The notes under the pieces: model-generated
What the model was told of the DNA's origin: nothing
Database searches by the model: none
Seen by the model: the letters and a program-made list of their open reading frames with translations, nothing else
NCBI GenBank assembly: GCA_032191485.1
Contig: JAVDOI010000007.1
Coordinates: 5,776,042 to 5,840,041, forward strand
Direction: 5' to 3'
Origin: Leptoclinus maculatus
Taxonomy: Eukaryota > Chordata > Actinopteri > Perciformes > Stichaeidae
DNA length: 64,000 nt
Shown here: positions 22,280 to 32,822 of the stretch, piece by piece
Layout: each line of letters begins with the position of its first letter
Numbering within the stretch: position 1 is the first letter of the stretch
Made by a program: the position numbers and the translations under genes

Positions 22280-25135
22280 ACACACGATATTCAAGGAAAG
22301 ATCGTTAGACCTCCTATAACTGTCTGCCTGTCTCACTCACTCCATATAACTGTCTGTCTGCCTCACTCACTCAGTCCATATAACTGTCTGTCTGCCTGTC
22401 TCTCTCTCCCACTCAGTCCATCTAACTGTCTGCCAGTATCTCTCCCACTCACTCAGTCCATCTAACTGTCTGCCAGTATCTCTCCCACTCACTCAGTCCA
22501 TCTAACTGTCTGCCTGCCTGTCTCTCTCTCCCACTGAGTCCATCTGTCTGTCTTTCTCACACTCAGTCTCTCTCTATCTTTCTGTCTGTGTCTCTCTCTC
22601 TCATACAGTCATTCAGGTCTTACCTTACAGATTTTGAGAGGACTTTTCCCTTTCACCCCCGCCCCCCCCCATTTCAACATAAAAGCCCCACAGAATACAT
22701 TCTAACTGGAATGCTTGTGATGAAGCCTGTCATTTAATAACCTCTGTGTTTGTGTGTCAAACATTATGAATATGTCTCCTCTCCCCCTCTCACCCACCCA
22801 GTCCCACCCTTTCAAATCAAAAGACCCATAGAGTAACTGTATCTTAACATCAAGCTCAGAATGAGGTTCGTACAGAAATGATGGGAGCTGACGCTCCCAT
22901 AATTTCCTAAGGCTTCTCAAACAAATGTATTTATCTTGAATACTGAAATGATGGGAGCGCCATCATTTCTAAAGGCTTCTCAAACAAAGATGTATATGTC
23001 CAGTACAGAAATGACGGGAGCCATTTGTGGACTGTCCATCACGAATACAAGATTCAATCCAAGAGTATGAATCTAAAATGCAGAAAAAGAGAGAAGCGAT
23101 ATCTCAATCAAACCTCAACGATACTACTGGTAATATCGGCGTGTGTAGCTATATATTGCGACGTCTTCGGGCAGTAGAAGCCACACTGTCAATTTCTTGA
23201 GAAATGTTCTCGTTCATTCTATCATTGATCAGGTTGTATTCACTGATTTATATCCAACCATTTGGTACCGTTCTGCAGCTGAGATAGTCTATTTATTTCT
23301 GCCATATTTAAATATGGACTATGTAAGTAACTGGTATTAATTCTGTAAATTAAGGTTAAATGTTGTAATCAACTCTTATGTGACCATGAACATATCAAAG
23401 AGAACAAACTTGTACTTTAAGTGTAAATATTTTCTGTTATCTAGAACAGTGTTTTTCAACCTTTTCTGAAAAAGATCCCGCGGCACACCAACAACCAAAA
23501 ACGTTACAAAATGACACCTTTTAGCATAATACAGCATATATGGGGTGTCAAACTCAATCACAGAGAGGGCCAAAATTAAAAATTGGGACTACGTTGAGGG
23601 CCAAATAGAGTCACCATTTAATAAACAGGATAGAAGGGATATTGGACAAAGTGCAAAAAGGCTACATTATTTTATGCATATGTGCCAGAGCCAGATGTTT
23701 GGCATCTTTTCTTGGCTGCCAGTTCATTAATATCTGGGCTTAGGTTCTGTGGAAACCCTCAAGATGGAGTAAAGGTGTGCATCAGTGAGACGACTCCTGT
23801 GTGGATTTTTGTTCATCTTCATCACAGAGAACAGCTGCTAACACAGGTATGTGCTTCCAAACATGCAGAGCATTTGAGCAGCATGTAGGCGGAGTTAAGG
23901 CATCGTTTCAGGGATGAAGCTTGGAAACTGTGCAGCGCCCACAGATTCATACTTTGCCTTGAGTGTCATTACACTGGAGGTCTATCAGCTCCACAGGTGC
24001 TCTTTCCACGTCAACTGCAAACGGATTGCTGAGCAGTTCACATTTAAATTTCTGAGCTGCAAAGTCGGCAAATCGCCGAGTGAACTCCGTGCCAAGTGAA
24101 CTCCGTGCCAAGTGAACCCAGTTTATCAGCAAAATGCACAGTCTGGAACACAGCGGTGGAGACTTTTACTGCATCACACATGTCTGTGATCATACGTCCC
24201 CCTGAAGCTGGAGGTTTAGCGCAGTGAGATGCTTCGTTATGTTACACAAAAAGCCAGCTCACATCTCCACTTTTCGTCCCGGAGCTCTGTGGTGTGGCGG
24301 GCCAGTTATGATAAACATATGATATTTTCTGGCGGGCCGTTGTGCCGAGGGCCGGATACATGCTGACAATTTAATGACGAGTCTCTAAATGTGTTGATCC
24401 TTACTAGGCTTTTCATCTGGGTTATGTTGTCCAGGGCCCAGTTCAGAGTCTGCATTTTTCCTTTTCAAATATTTCTCCATCGCTGTTCGTCTTGTCACCT
24501 CAACCTCTCCCGCGTGTCATTTCATATACTGTCCTAAATTAACAAGGTCATTATTGTGCTACCTACTGCCACCCACTGGCATGGAAGAGTATTTATTACT
24601 TAGTCAGCCACTATATTGCAGCTCAGACGCTCAACAATGGCAAAGTATTTGCAACAACTAAATAATATTTTTTTGGACTCATTAAGTAAAATTGGACATT
24701 TTCTCACGGCACACCTGACGATCTCTCACGGCACACTGGTGTGCCGCGGCACAGCGGTTGAAAATCACTGATCTAGAAGCTGAGAGAACAGATCAGAAGA
24801 AGAAGAAAAAGATTAATTGAATCAACAGAGTCTCACTCGGTTGATTCAATGAATCTACATTAAATCTGAATCTACATTAAAAGTTATCAGCCGGAGCATG
24901 AACAGTGTTTGAGAACCGAGAGAAGAAATAAAGTGAACCCACGTGCTCTTTGTATCCGGACTTCAGGGTTTAAAACAGCGTCCAGTAGTTTCCGTTGTCG
25001 CTCGTTCTCCTCTTTTGAACAAGAAAGTTCCTCCTCGTACTCTGCTATTGTTCTTTCGAACAGACCAAATATCTCTTCAGCAGCCGCAGTTAGTCGCTGG
25101 TTGACTAAACATCTCAGCATTTGGACTTTAGACAT
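20072..25135 (-). CDS. C2H2 zinc-finger protein A (7 fingers), two coding exons
   Basis: Exon 1 is 25135-24943 (MSKVQML..., a short coiled-coil-rich N-terminus with EEIFGLFERTIAEYEEEL). Exon 2 is 21210-20072, beginning VQQLLVVKEEVPPEQQEW. Both join in phase 1, giving 443 residues. Exon 2 has an acidic region with repeated HIKEEQEDPEPP units, then seven C2H2 fingers with TGEKP linkers, then a C-terminal KTHKGKNPF. The family is a strongly expanded fish zinc-finger group, presumably sequence-specific nuclear DNA-binding regulators. The 3.7-kb intron holds a hairpin MITE, CTGT-rich simple repeats, a tandem repeat and a hAT element. A Polinton-like element lies about 0.9 kb upstream of the ATG. 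The start at 25135 is chosen because the paralogue has the same ATG context; an upstream in-frame ATG at 25195 is possible. Confidence 0.85.
21259..21690. mobile_element. Hairpin-forming MITE in zinc-finger gene A intron
   Basis: The ends are GACATCACGCACTCTAAGCTG and its inverse. The two arms (about 21259-21420 and 21495-21690) are inverted copies of each other over roughly 160-190 bp with scattered differences, separated by about 75 bp. No coding potential. The same position in gene B continues without it ('acaaagacatttt'), so it is an insertion. Confidence 0.75.
22190..22610. repeat. CTGT/TCTC simple-repeat tract
   Basis: Long runs of CTGT and TCTC units with interspersed 'ccatctaactgtctgcc' phrases repeated in tandem (22380-22530). 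Any open frame here is a by-product of the repeat. Confidence 0.9.
22868..23025. repeat. Degenerate tandem repeat, about 3 units
   Basis: Units share 'gaaatgatgggagc' and 'aaggcttctcaaacaaa' and follow one another with a period of roughly 65 bp. The inner part contains small palindromes (GGGAGCTGACGCTCCC). Confidence 0.7.
23108..23290. repeat. Dispersed repeat, second copy at 26187-26362
   Basis: About 175 bp, including 'ctatatattgcgacgtcttc' and 'accgttctgcagctgagata', match 26187-26362 in the same orientation. The second copy lies inside the Polinton-like element just after its left inverted repeat. It could be a piece of that element family or an independent repeat. Confidence 0.75.
23447..24770. 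mobile_element. Non-autonomous hAT element (CAGTGTTTTTCAACC ends)
   Basis: The ends CAGTGTTTTTCAACC and GGTTGAAAATCACTG are inverse to each other. The exact 8-bp duplication ATCTAGAA flanks it (23439-23446, 24771-24778). The paralogous intron of gene B has the uninterrupted site ATATAGAA at 44380-44387, so insertion followed the duplication. The inside includes pieces with 'gtgtcaaactcaa' and 'gagggccggatac' phrases typical of other hAT elements, implying further nesting. No intact transposase. Confidence 0.9.
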
Positions 25136-25479
25136 TTTCACTAAACTACAGACAATTTTCCTCGAGACAAACTCCGTTAAAAACGGTTTGCTCACTCTGA
25201 CCTGCGCTGTATTACTAGGTTACGTTCGGGTCCGTCTACTTCCTGCTAGCATGCTAACTTCATTAGCTCCGTAAGACACCAGGTAACAATCCACCAGCGA
25301 CAGAAACCTTTCCTCCAGATAAACTCCGTTAAAAACACCGTTTACTCTCCATTAAACTCTGACTAGCGCTGTGTTGATAACTTCCGTCCCGTCGGTCTGT
25401 TTCCAGCGAAGCATGCTAAGCTAACTTCATTAGCTTTGTAGGCTACCGGGAGATGAGTCTTCTTCTTCTTCTTCTTGTT

Positions 25480-26062
25480 CTTTGAGTTTAATGGCGGCTA
25501 CAAACCAACGTTTAAGGTGCATGCCGCCACCTACTGGACCGGAGTGTGTAACATCATGACTTTATGACAGTTATCATTTAAACACAATAATAATGTTATT
25601 TATAAATTAAAGAAAATAACGAAACATTTAAAAAAAACTTCACTTAGAAGTTATATTGTGGATATTAAACCCATTCCATTAATAAATTAAATGACGCCCT
25701 TTTAAGCTGAACTTGTTTGTCCCCTATCTCTAACAGTCCTTTGATGCTCCACTCCCTTCCTAAATCTATCACTCTGCCCTTCAGTCTTTCTCTTTCCACA
25801 CTGAACTTCCTCCACTCTATCAGCACATGTTCAACACTTTCTTTACAGTTGCATATCTCACATTTATCTGACTCTGTCTTTTTCATGATGTATAAGGTGT
25901 CATTGAGTCCTGTATGTCCTAACCTTAATCTACTGAAAGTAACATCTTCTTTTCTACTTTTACTTCTATCACTTCTCACTCTGACTGCCATGTTAATTTT
26001 GTTGCAATTTCTACCCTTATTGTCATTATTCCATATTTGCTGCCAAAATGTAATAATTCCGT
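25480..26062 (-). pseudogene. I-type LINE C-terminal fragment, split by the Polinton-like element
   Basis: Minus-strand translation gives VTFSRLRLGHTGLNDT, KCEICNCKESVEHVLIEWR and similar, the zinc-knuckle-like tail after RNase H in I-like LINEs. The uninterrupted paralogue (45740-45251) also reads GNEVADELAK, the end of an RNase H domain. In this copy the fragment continues at 34024-34115, after the 7.9-kb insertion. A short block 'ggcggctacaaaccaacg' precedes it in both copies. Confidence 0.75.
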
Positions 26063-26068
26063 GCTGTA

Positions 26069-26150
26069 AGTAGTAATATAAATGCATTTTGCGCGTGCAT
26101 GTGAGGCTGAACAAAGTTTGCGCGTGCACGTGAAAAAAATTGCATAATAA
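26069..26150 (+). repeat. Left terminal inverted repeat of the Polinton-like element
   Basis: Matches the reverse complement of 33937-34017 with few differences. It includes GCGCGTGCACGTGAAA and GCTGAACAAAGTT. Divergence between the two repeats implies the insertion is not brand new. Confidence 0.85.
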
Positions 26151-26399
26151 TGATTTTTCCCCCCGAATTTGCATAATTACCTGAAATCGAACCTCAACGA
26201 TACTACTGGTAACATCGGCGTGTGTAGCTATATATTGCGACGTCTTCAGGCAGTAGAAGCCACACTGTCAAAATTTCTTGCGAAATTTTCTACTTCATTC
26301 TATCATTGATCAGGTTGTATTTATATCCAACCATTTGGTACCGTTCTGCAGCTGAGATAGTTGCTATCATGCGCAGGCATGAGAGTGCATGTGTCGGTG

Positions 26400-26457
26400 G
26401 AGGTGTGTGTGTGTGTGTGTATGTGTGGATGTGTGTGTGTGTGTGGGGGGGGGGGGT
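26400..26457. repeat. GT microsatellite and poly-G tract
   Basis: A run of GT units followed by a run of G, inside the left part of the Polinton-like element. Confidence 0.85.
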
Positions 26458-26692
26458 TAAAACAATGAACTAATTTACACATACAAGGGTGTAATTTACA
26501 CATACAAGGGTGTGCCCTGTTGTGATGTGTTCGAAAAGGTGTTACCTGAAGGCGGGATTATTTGAATGGTACTGTATAGAAGGGCATTGAATCATTCGTT
26601 AGGCCTTTCCGCTGCTGAATATTTTGTTTCCTGATTCCCCGTCGATTCTACCATGCCATCAAGCCGCTATTTTGGAACGAATCCAGCTCACT

Positions 26693-26905
26693 GTCACGAT
26701 TATGCTTTGCCTTCTGTGTTTTGTTCGTCCTGTTCACGGTTTTCCCGTCTGCCTGCCCGTTCCTGCTGGATTACCCCCTCGTCTCTTGTTGTTTGCCTGG
26801 ACTCCCTGTTGTGCTGGTAATTAATCCTATTTTTGTTCAATAAAAACCTGCTTAACGCTACTCTGCCCCTGGTCTGCATTCGAGTCCTCCACCATGCCCC
26901 GTGAC
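26693..26905 (+). repeat. LTR-like segment TGTCACG...CCGTGACA
   Basis: The composition and phrases (CCTGCCCGTTCCTGCTGG, an AATAAA at about 26838, TGTCACG start, GTGACA end) resemble fish gypsy-type LTRs, and it has inverse ends. No target duplication is visible, so a solo LTR is only one reading. It lies directly upstream of the first Polinton gene. Confidence 0.35.
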
Positions 26906-27665
26906 AAATGTTTTGTCTTTGTGTTGTTTATCAAGGCTTTCTACTGCGAGGACCCAACCCTTCACCCGGATTGATGAATCGCACATAGCTGTGGTAGCCC
27001 TCGTCCATGCTGTGGCCTCATCAGAGGATATTACTCCCCAGATCACCGAAGGATCCTCAGCGTATTTTGTGGACAATGCCCCCACGGAGACTGAACTAGC
27101 CGTAGCTGCTGCTGCTGCGGCATCAAACAGTGAGTTCGAAACAGCTTCGCAGATCGCTGAATTGCCGTTTGACATTGTACAATTTGTGTACGAGCAATGT
27201 GTTGGCGCTGATGATGAGATGTGTATCGAACCCCTAGGCCCTATTAATTGTGTACAGTCTGGGGTTGATGTAGACCTACTCAATGAGCCACATGATTTTT
27301 TTTTTAACCTGGGGGATACAGCGTTACCAACACAGGAACAAGTGCTGATTGATTTGGGTGTTCTGAGTGAGTTTGACGATGATGTTACGGAGTCAGTGAT
27401 ACATGAGACGCCATATCGGCAGGATACCTATGTACAAACATTACCAGTTGTAAATCAGAGGGTCGATGATCAGGGCTGTATGCAATGCAGACAGTACATC
27501 CAGCTGCTAGTTGAAACCAGGGATGCATTCGATAGGGCCATACTACACATAACATCTGAGACGGATAAAAGGTTTGCACAGCTGGATACAAAGTTGGATA
27601 CACAGGCTGCACTGTATGTAGCGACCCAGGCAGCGGCCAACAGCGACACAGAAAGATTACTTTGA
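26901..27665 (+). CDS. Unassigned Polinton-borne gene, about 250 residues
   Basis: An uninterrupted frame of 254 codons. The first ~25 residues overlap the LTR-like segment, so the true start may be later or the frame may be an exon. The N-terminal part is acidic with an Ala/Ser run (LAVAAAAAASNSEFE). The C-terminal part has a CMQCRQYIQLLVETRDAFDR segment followed by heptad-like LDTKLDTQAAL, suggesting a helical or coiled-coil end. I do not recognise the family. Plus-strand position between the left terminal repeat and the other plus-strand gene makes it part of the element. That it remains open while neighbours are broken is notable. Confidence 0.55.
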   Translation: MTNVLSLCCLSRLSTARTQPFTRIDESHIAVVALVHAVASSEDITPQITEGSSAYFVDNAPTETELAVAAAAAASNSEFETASQIAELPFDIVQFVYEQCVGADDEMCIEPLGPINCVQSGVDVDLLNEPHDFFFNLGDTALPTQEQVLIDLGVLSEFDDDVTESVIHETPYRQDTYVQTLPVVNQRVDDQGCMQCRQYIQLLVETRDAFDRAILHITSETDKRFAQLDTKLDTQAALYVATQAAANSDTERLL

Positions 27666-27968
27666 TGAGTGAGTCTCATGCTGCGTCATGAAATCTGTGG
27701 TCGGTTTGTCAAGATTCAGCCGATTTAAAAATCTGCTCCGACGATTTCGGAGATGTGAGGTGTTGCTGGCGGGACCGGCAGTAAACAGCACCGGGGGCTC
27801 AGCGCTCATGTTACCCGGCTAGAACAGCCTGATCTCGGCGAGTCTTTTTGAAACTTGCCGCTGGTATTGACGTCTCTGTAGCGTTTTCCTCGTCGGCAAA
27901 GCATACAGCAATCCGGATCTGATGCATATATATATATCATTTTAGATTTTAAATGAAAACGAAAAAAG

Positions 27969-28889
27969 CAGGGTTGTCATATTTAGTTTGATTGTAAAAA
28001 TATTTACAGAAAAAAAACGGATTAAACTCATTAGACCAGCTGAGGTGGTGATGTCATCAAGTAAACTGCTGTTCCAATTGTCCATACTGTGTTCTCTGGA
28101 CTTGGAGTCAATTTACAATTTAGGTCAGCATTTTGACACCAAACACGGAGCTAAATTTAGCCTCCAAGAAAAACATAAAATTGTCCAAGAATTAAAAGGC
28201 ATACATTTACAAAAGCTACAGCCCAGTGCATGCTTAAAGGTATGTGAGCAGGTGTGCTCCGACCAGATACAGACTTTTAAAAATGTCAGTTTGTGAAGAA
28301 ACACCATCGCAGACCGAGTTCAGGAACTAGCAGGCAATCTAACAACACAGCTAGCCGAAGAGACGAGCAGTTACTCGTCTTCTTCATTAGCTGTTGATGA
28401 AAGCACAGACAACACGGACACAGCGCATCTATCCGTGTTTATCAGAGGCTGAAGGCAGACTTGACCATCAGTGAGGAGCTCTTGGATGTAGCTGCCATGC
28501 ACGGGATGACGGGGAGGGACATTAGTGATGCAGAGGTGACAAAAATAGCTTTGAACAAAGTTAATGTAATAACTTGTTCTTGATGACATTAGTCTTTGTT
28601 ATTTTCTTTAAAAGTTTGATCTTTGATAGAGTAATGTGGGTTTCTTAACCCTAAATTAAAATTATTTATGTTATAATAACAGAAATGTGCTTAAATATAA
28701 TTTTACATTCATATAACTGCATGTACAATCTTTTTACACTTGAATAAACAATAATCAAATGTAGAGACAGTTATTTAACAATATGTTAGGGAGTAGTTAC
28801 ATTTATACAGTCTTATATTTACAACCGGCCCTTTGAGGGCGACCATGATGCTGATGTGGCCCTGAGTGAAAATTAGTTTGACACCCCTG
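27969..28889 (+). pseudogene. hAT transposase remnant inside the Polinton-like element
   Basis: Frames at 27988-28296 and onward to about 28560 read QHFDTKHGAKF, EKHKIVQELKG and SSLAVDESTDNTDTAHLSVF, which are landmarks of hAT transposases of the GTF2IRD2/ZBED type. The right end is GTTTGACACCCCTG; the left is a diverged CAGGGTTGTCAT. Stops and deletions make it non-functional. The flanking octamers match in only 5 of 8 positions. It separates two Polinton plus-strand genes. Confidence 0.7.
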
Positions 28890-28899
28890 CATTAAAGCT

Positions 28900-29670
28900 A
28901 CAAACACAGCATCCACAGCAACATCTACAGCAGCAGCAGCAGCAGCAGCAGGACCAAAACACTGGTTCTATAAGACAAGTGGTGCAAAATGAACTTGATA
29001 GAGCCATGACCGATGTATTGAAACTGCCTGATACAGACATGTATGAGAAGGTTAAAAAATATGCAGGTATTTTACAGAGATACTTGACTATGGTGAGACA
29101 GGGTGAATGTGAAAAGAACGTGTTGACCTTATCACTGCCCCCCGATGAAAGTAGGGGGCTCTCAAGTCCCGTCGTTTCTCAGGGTGATAATGATGTGGCT
29201 CAAAAGGGTCTGCTTGTAGGGGATGTTATAAAACACATGCCTAAAAACATACATACATACATACATTTTGGATGCCTTAACGCATGCTAAAAAAACTATA
29301 TCAGGGTGAAATTATCGCAGGTAATCACAGGGTCAGAGGTTCATACCTGTATGATTTGGTGAAAAGTGTCACTGCATCACTTAATGTTTTAGACAGTTCT
29401 AGACCTACAGGGTGGAGGATTTTTTTAAAAACATTAGCGGCTGTAAATGTACCGTTATCAGCCACCCCCAACACAACGGTGCGTAGGTCTATTGCCGAAT
29501 ATAAAATGACTGATGATGATGATGACGGTGGTACACATTCTGGTGAGGGTCGTTTTACACCCATTGGTAGAGGGGTCCGGTCTCTAGATGCCTCACACGT
29601 GTACAGCACCCCCCTTAAGATACCAAAATCAAAAAGGAGGAGGAGGGATGATACATGGCAGGGTTTTTGA
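28900..29670 (+). pseudogene. Polinton-borne structural-type gene, frameshifted
   Basis: A (CAG)n tract at about 28932-28951 encodes polyglutamine, followed by an open frame 28979-29290 and a second frame 29284-29670. The first segment carries a helical region (MTDVLKLPDTDMYEKVKKYAGILQ trimmed here to key residues L, Y, V, Y, I, L). The second contains GSYLYDLVKSVTA and PTGWRIFLKTLA, then an acidic stretch DDDDDGG and a basic tail KSKRRRRDD. The two parts lie in different frames, shifted around a CATA microsatellite at 29246-29266 and again near 29300. Its arrangement resembles a conserved but poorly characterised gene of fish Polinton/adintovirus-like elements; that link is by recollection of the family and is tentative. 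Confidence 0.55.
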
Positions 29671-29770
29671 TTTTTTTTTATGGATTTATGGATTTCTACA
29701 CACATGTGACATATTGAATGTCAGACCTATTGAATGTATTTTATATTTTGTATTTTTTTCCCTCTATACC

Positions 29771-30085
29771 AGGGGTGGGAAATTATTTTTCCCAAGGGGC
29801 CACATGAGAAACAGGGACTGTTGTGGAGGGCCGGACCAATAGACTGAACTCAATCCTGCTCAATGTAACTAAGTCTATTTACTTAACTACTGTACTTATG
29901 TACAAATTCAAGGTACTTTACTTGAGTTTTTCTATTTTATTTAACTTTGTACTTCCACTCCACTAAATCTCAGAGGGAAAGATTGTACTTTTTACTCCAC
30001 TACATTTGTCTGGCAGCTTTAGTTACTTTGCACATTATAATTTGTCAAACCCTTCCTAACTACCCAAACTGAACAACAGAGTATA
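29771..30085. repeat. hAT-like and dispersed-repeat fragment interrupting the integrase region
   Basis: It starts CAGGGGTGGGAAATTA, a hAT-type end, then 'gagggccggacc' and a block 'gtactttttactccactacatt' familiar as a common fish interspersed repeat. No matching right end was found, so boundaries are open. Confidence 0.45.
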
Positions 30086-30091
30086 AAGGAG

Positions 30092-30640
30092 TTAAATTGA
30101 GCTCCACCTTAAACATCTGCAGCAGGAATAATGATCCACCACGCTGGCCTTAGTCTCATTAGATGTTGAAAAATGCGTAATTTTATACTGGTCCAATAGC
30201 TGGTGAAACTGTTTATTATAAAACTCCGTGCCATCATCTGTTTGAAGTTTCACCGGTACACGCCCCTCACTCAGAATGTCTTTAAAAACCTTTGTAACAG
30301 ATGGACCAGATTTGCTGGCAAGACATCTAACCCAAGCATATTTTGAAAATACATCGATGCACATTAATAAATAGCGAACATGATCGTTTTCCTCTGTATA
30401 TTCACCCATATCAACTAGGTCGATCTGAAATTGCTTGTCAATACCGTTGACCAAAACCCTATTCCTAGGAAAATGTATGGCAGCCTTGGCATGGAGTGTG
30501 TACACATCTTGTGCTAATAAAAAATCTGTTAACCACAGACAGTGAGGGAGTCACTCCAGTGCATTCTCTGACGGCCTTACGAAGTTTATACACACTGCCT
30601 AGGCCTCCTGGATGTGCTGGATCATAATATATCTTGTACT
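30092..30640 (-). pseudogene. Polinton-type retroviral-like integrase (truncated, frameshifted)
   Basis: The minus strand reads QIDLVDMGEY (first catalytic Asp), YLLMCIDVFSKYAWV and LQTDDGTEFYNKQF (second Asp) in one frame from 30505 to 30092, followed by NETKASVV where the catalytic Glu is expected. The sequence then departs, and the position after VV is Asp rather than Glu before unrelated residues. An upstream part (YYDPAHPGGLGSVYKL) lies in another frame, so a frameshift falls near 30525-30545. This is the rve-fold integrase that inserts Polintons through their terminal repeats. It is inactive here. Confidence 0.8.
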
Positions 30641-30884
30641 GTGGATACTATCCATGTTGGAACCAAAAGTGTAGAATGACAACACCATCTCTGTTACAAC
30701 ATATTTTATTCAGTAATATTGTACAAAAATACCACCCAGGTAACAACAGTGTACAAAATAAAAAAAATCACACATCTAAAATAGTAAAAGGACCACAAGT
30801 TTGTACAAAATAAAAAAAAATACACACACACACACATCTAAAAATAGTAAAAAGGATCACAACTTTTTTTTTACTCACTCCTCC

Positions 30885-31141
30885 CAGAATCTGGCGATCC
30901 TTTGTAGGTGTGATAATTTGGTATCATCATCGTCGAGCATCTCATCATACATTTTTGGAATTTCATCGTAGACACTATCAACTTTTTTCAGCTTGTGTAG
31001 CACACTCTCTGCAACCCTTGGATGCGGTCGAGGCTGGCATGGATATCCAGGGAATACAGATAGTGGTGTATGCTTGGTATAAAGCCCTAGACGTTTTTTT
31101 GGCTTATTCTCGAAAATACTATACCCATACTCAAAGGGGCC
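30885..31141 (-). pseudogene. Small acidic-tailed Polinton ORF fragment
   Basis: An open minus-strand frame of about 85 codons with no early ATG, ending in KLSHLQRIARFWEE and stop. It has HTPLSVFPGYPCQPRPHP, a helical KLKKVDSVYDEIPKMYDEM and LDDDD. Too short and start-less to be complete. It lies in the same orientation as the integrase. Two near-identical 55-bp units ('tgtacaaaataaaaaaa ... tctaaa') sit between it and the integrase at 30745-30862. Function unknown. Confidence 0.4.
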
Positions 31142-31904
31142 TTACTCTCTAACTACAAGGTCTATTTGAAAATGTTCAATGGATTTATAACACTGAGGAG
31201 GGTTTGCTCATATGAATTGTGTACATATTGTGTATATGTTACTGGTTAATAGCTGATGAAGATGGAACACAGCTCCACTTTGAAAAATGTCAAATTCGTA
31301 TGGTGAAAAAGCATAAGCTAAATATTAAATGAGGCTCAGTGAAGCCTATAAACCACACACAATCATAGAAAACGACAGCATTAGTCACCCACAAAAGAAT
31401 TGGAGTGAATAGAGTGAAGTAGGCCAGAGTTAGAGACATAAACGTTATGAGAGGTCACGAGAGGTCACGAGAGGTCGCGAGAGGTCGCCATGTGAGAAAC
31501 AGCCTCTCCAGCTGTTCCATTGTACTTTTATAAGCTAAATAACTATATATTTAACTTCCTTTATCCTTGTACATGCACAATCTATCACATACAGCAGTTA
31601 GAAATCATTTTGGAGAGCTAGAACCGTCTCCAAAGCGTCTCGGGACCGCCGACCTACGGGAGAATTGCGCCATAGTGGTTGTGTATTGGGCCAGTGTAGA
31701 GCCCCTGATTGGTCGATTTCTTCATATGAAACGTCTATGCACGTGTCTGGATGTGGCCAATTGACTGGCGTCAACGGAATTTTCAGGAAGTCTTTAGTTT
31801 TCCGAAAAATGCCAATCTAAGCCGGCGGACCCGTGCGTAAACGCCCGAAGCTGCCTCGCTGGAATGTGGTCCCCCGAGCTCATTTGACCCCCCCCTTCCT
31901 TTTT
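31142..31904. other. Polinton interior without recognisable gene
   Basis: No long frame on either strand has a convincing protein signature. A short direct repeat 'gagaggtcacgagaggtc' occurs at about 31450-31490. Sequence is moderately GC-rich toward 31900. Confidence 0.5.
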
Positions 31905-32710
31905 TCACAACTTTATTAGACTGTAAACGGATGACAAAAGGCGAAACAGGAGTCTAAAAGGAGTTTGAGGACATCGTTTTATGATTTGGCTTTCTTCGTT
32001 ACCAGTCGGCACCAGTCGGTACCAGTATCCCCCCCGTCGGGGGGCTCTCAGTTTAGAAAGGATAAACCGATCGGTCCATAGTCGTTCCGTCAGCGGCTGT
32101 ATGTGATGTTCATAGTACCCCAAAGTGAGGGGCCACAAACATTCGTGGTGTTTCTGGCTGGGATGATTAACCTGACACCCAATGCATTCCTCCACCCTGT
32201 ATTTGTTCAAAACTTTGTTCAACAAATATAGAACACCAGTTTTAACCTCATCTAGGAACACCCCACAGGCCACAGCCGGTATCAGACCGTCATCCGCATC
32301 ATCTTCATCCAGGTGCGTGATCATGGGCGGACTTGCTGCTGCCTGGGGACTGCTCATCAATGGTGGAGAAGGAGGGGGAGATGCCCCTGCACTGGGTGTG
32401 GGGGAAGACGTGGTGTCCAGATGCCTGGCAATGAGAGGGGGTGACACCTTCCGGATCCTGAGCCTCCGATATGGATGAGGGGGAGTGACACACGACCCGT
32501 AGGTGGGGGGAGACAGGTCGTTCATGGCTGCTTTGGAGGTCAGCGGTGTGTAGAGCAGGGGTGACTGAGGAGGAGGAGGAGATGGTGGTGGAGACATAGA
32601 TGGGGGTGACCAGCTGGATGTTGAAGGTGTGTCATCAAAATGAGGAGGAGATGGTGGTGGAGACATCGAAGGGGGTGACCAGCTGCCGATTGACTGGGCG
32701 TCACCATAAT
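31905..32710 (-). CDS. Unassigned proline-rich Cys/His protein of the Polinton-like element
   Basis: A 270-residue minus-strand frame. The N-terminal half is low-complexity with tandem SWSPPSMSPPPSPP units and further Pro/Ser runs. The C-terminal third has CIGCQVNHPSQKHHECLW, a C-x2-C-x3-H-x5-H-x-C pattern that could bind zinc, followed by LTLGYYEHHIQPLTERLW. The frame is preceded by a pyrimidine tract and AG at 32711-32712 on the minus strand, so it may be a 3' exon joined to an upstream exon. A possible donor lies about 100 bp upstream near 32812. I cannot name the family. It shares orientation with the 236-residue gene next to it. Confidence 0.55.
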
Positions 32711-32822
32711 CTGAAAAAAAAAACACGAATTTTAGTTGTTTGTAGAAAATAAAACATTTTATATAAATTTTATATAAACATATATATATTGTTAATGATA
32801 ATAATACAACCTACCATATCAA

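Noticed and set aside
22103..22465. A 120-codon frame on the plus strand
   Set aside because: It is made by the CTGT/TCTC simple repeat and has no composition expected of a real protein.
26693..26905. Solo LTR with certainty
   Set aside because: Inverse TGTCACG/CGTGACA ends are present but no target duplication, so it was kept only as a low-confidence repeat.
31440..31495. CRISPR-like array from repeated 'gagaggtcacgagaggtc'
   Set aside because: Only a few short direct repeats with no unique spacers, in a vertebrate genome.
32182..32478. Plus-strand frame opposite the proline-rich Polinton gene
   Set aside because: Antisense of a low-complexity coding region; no start context or motif.
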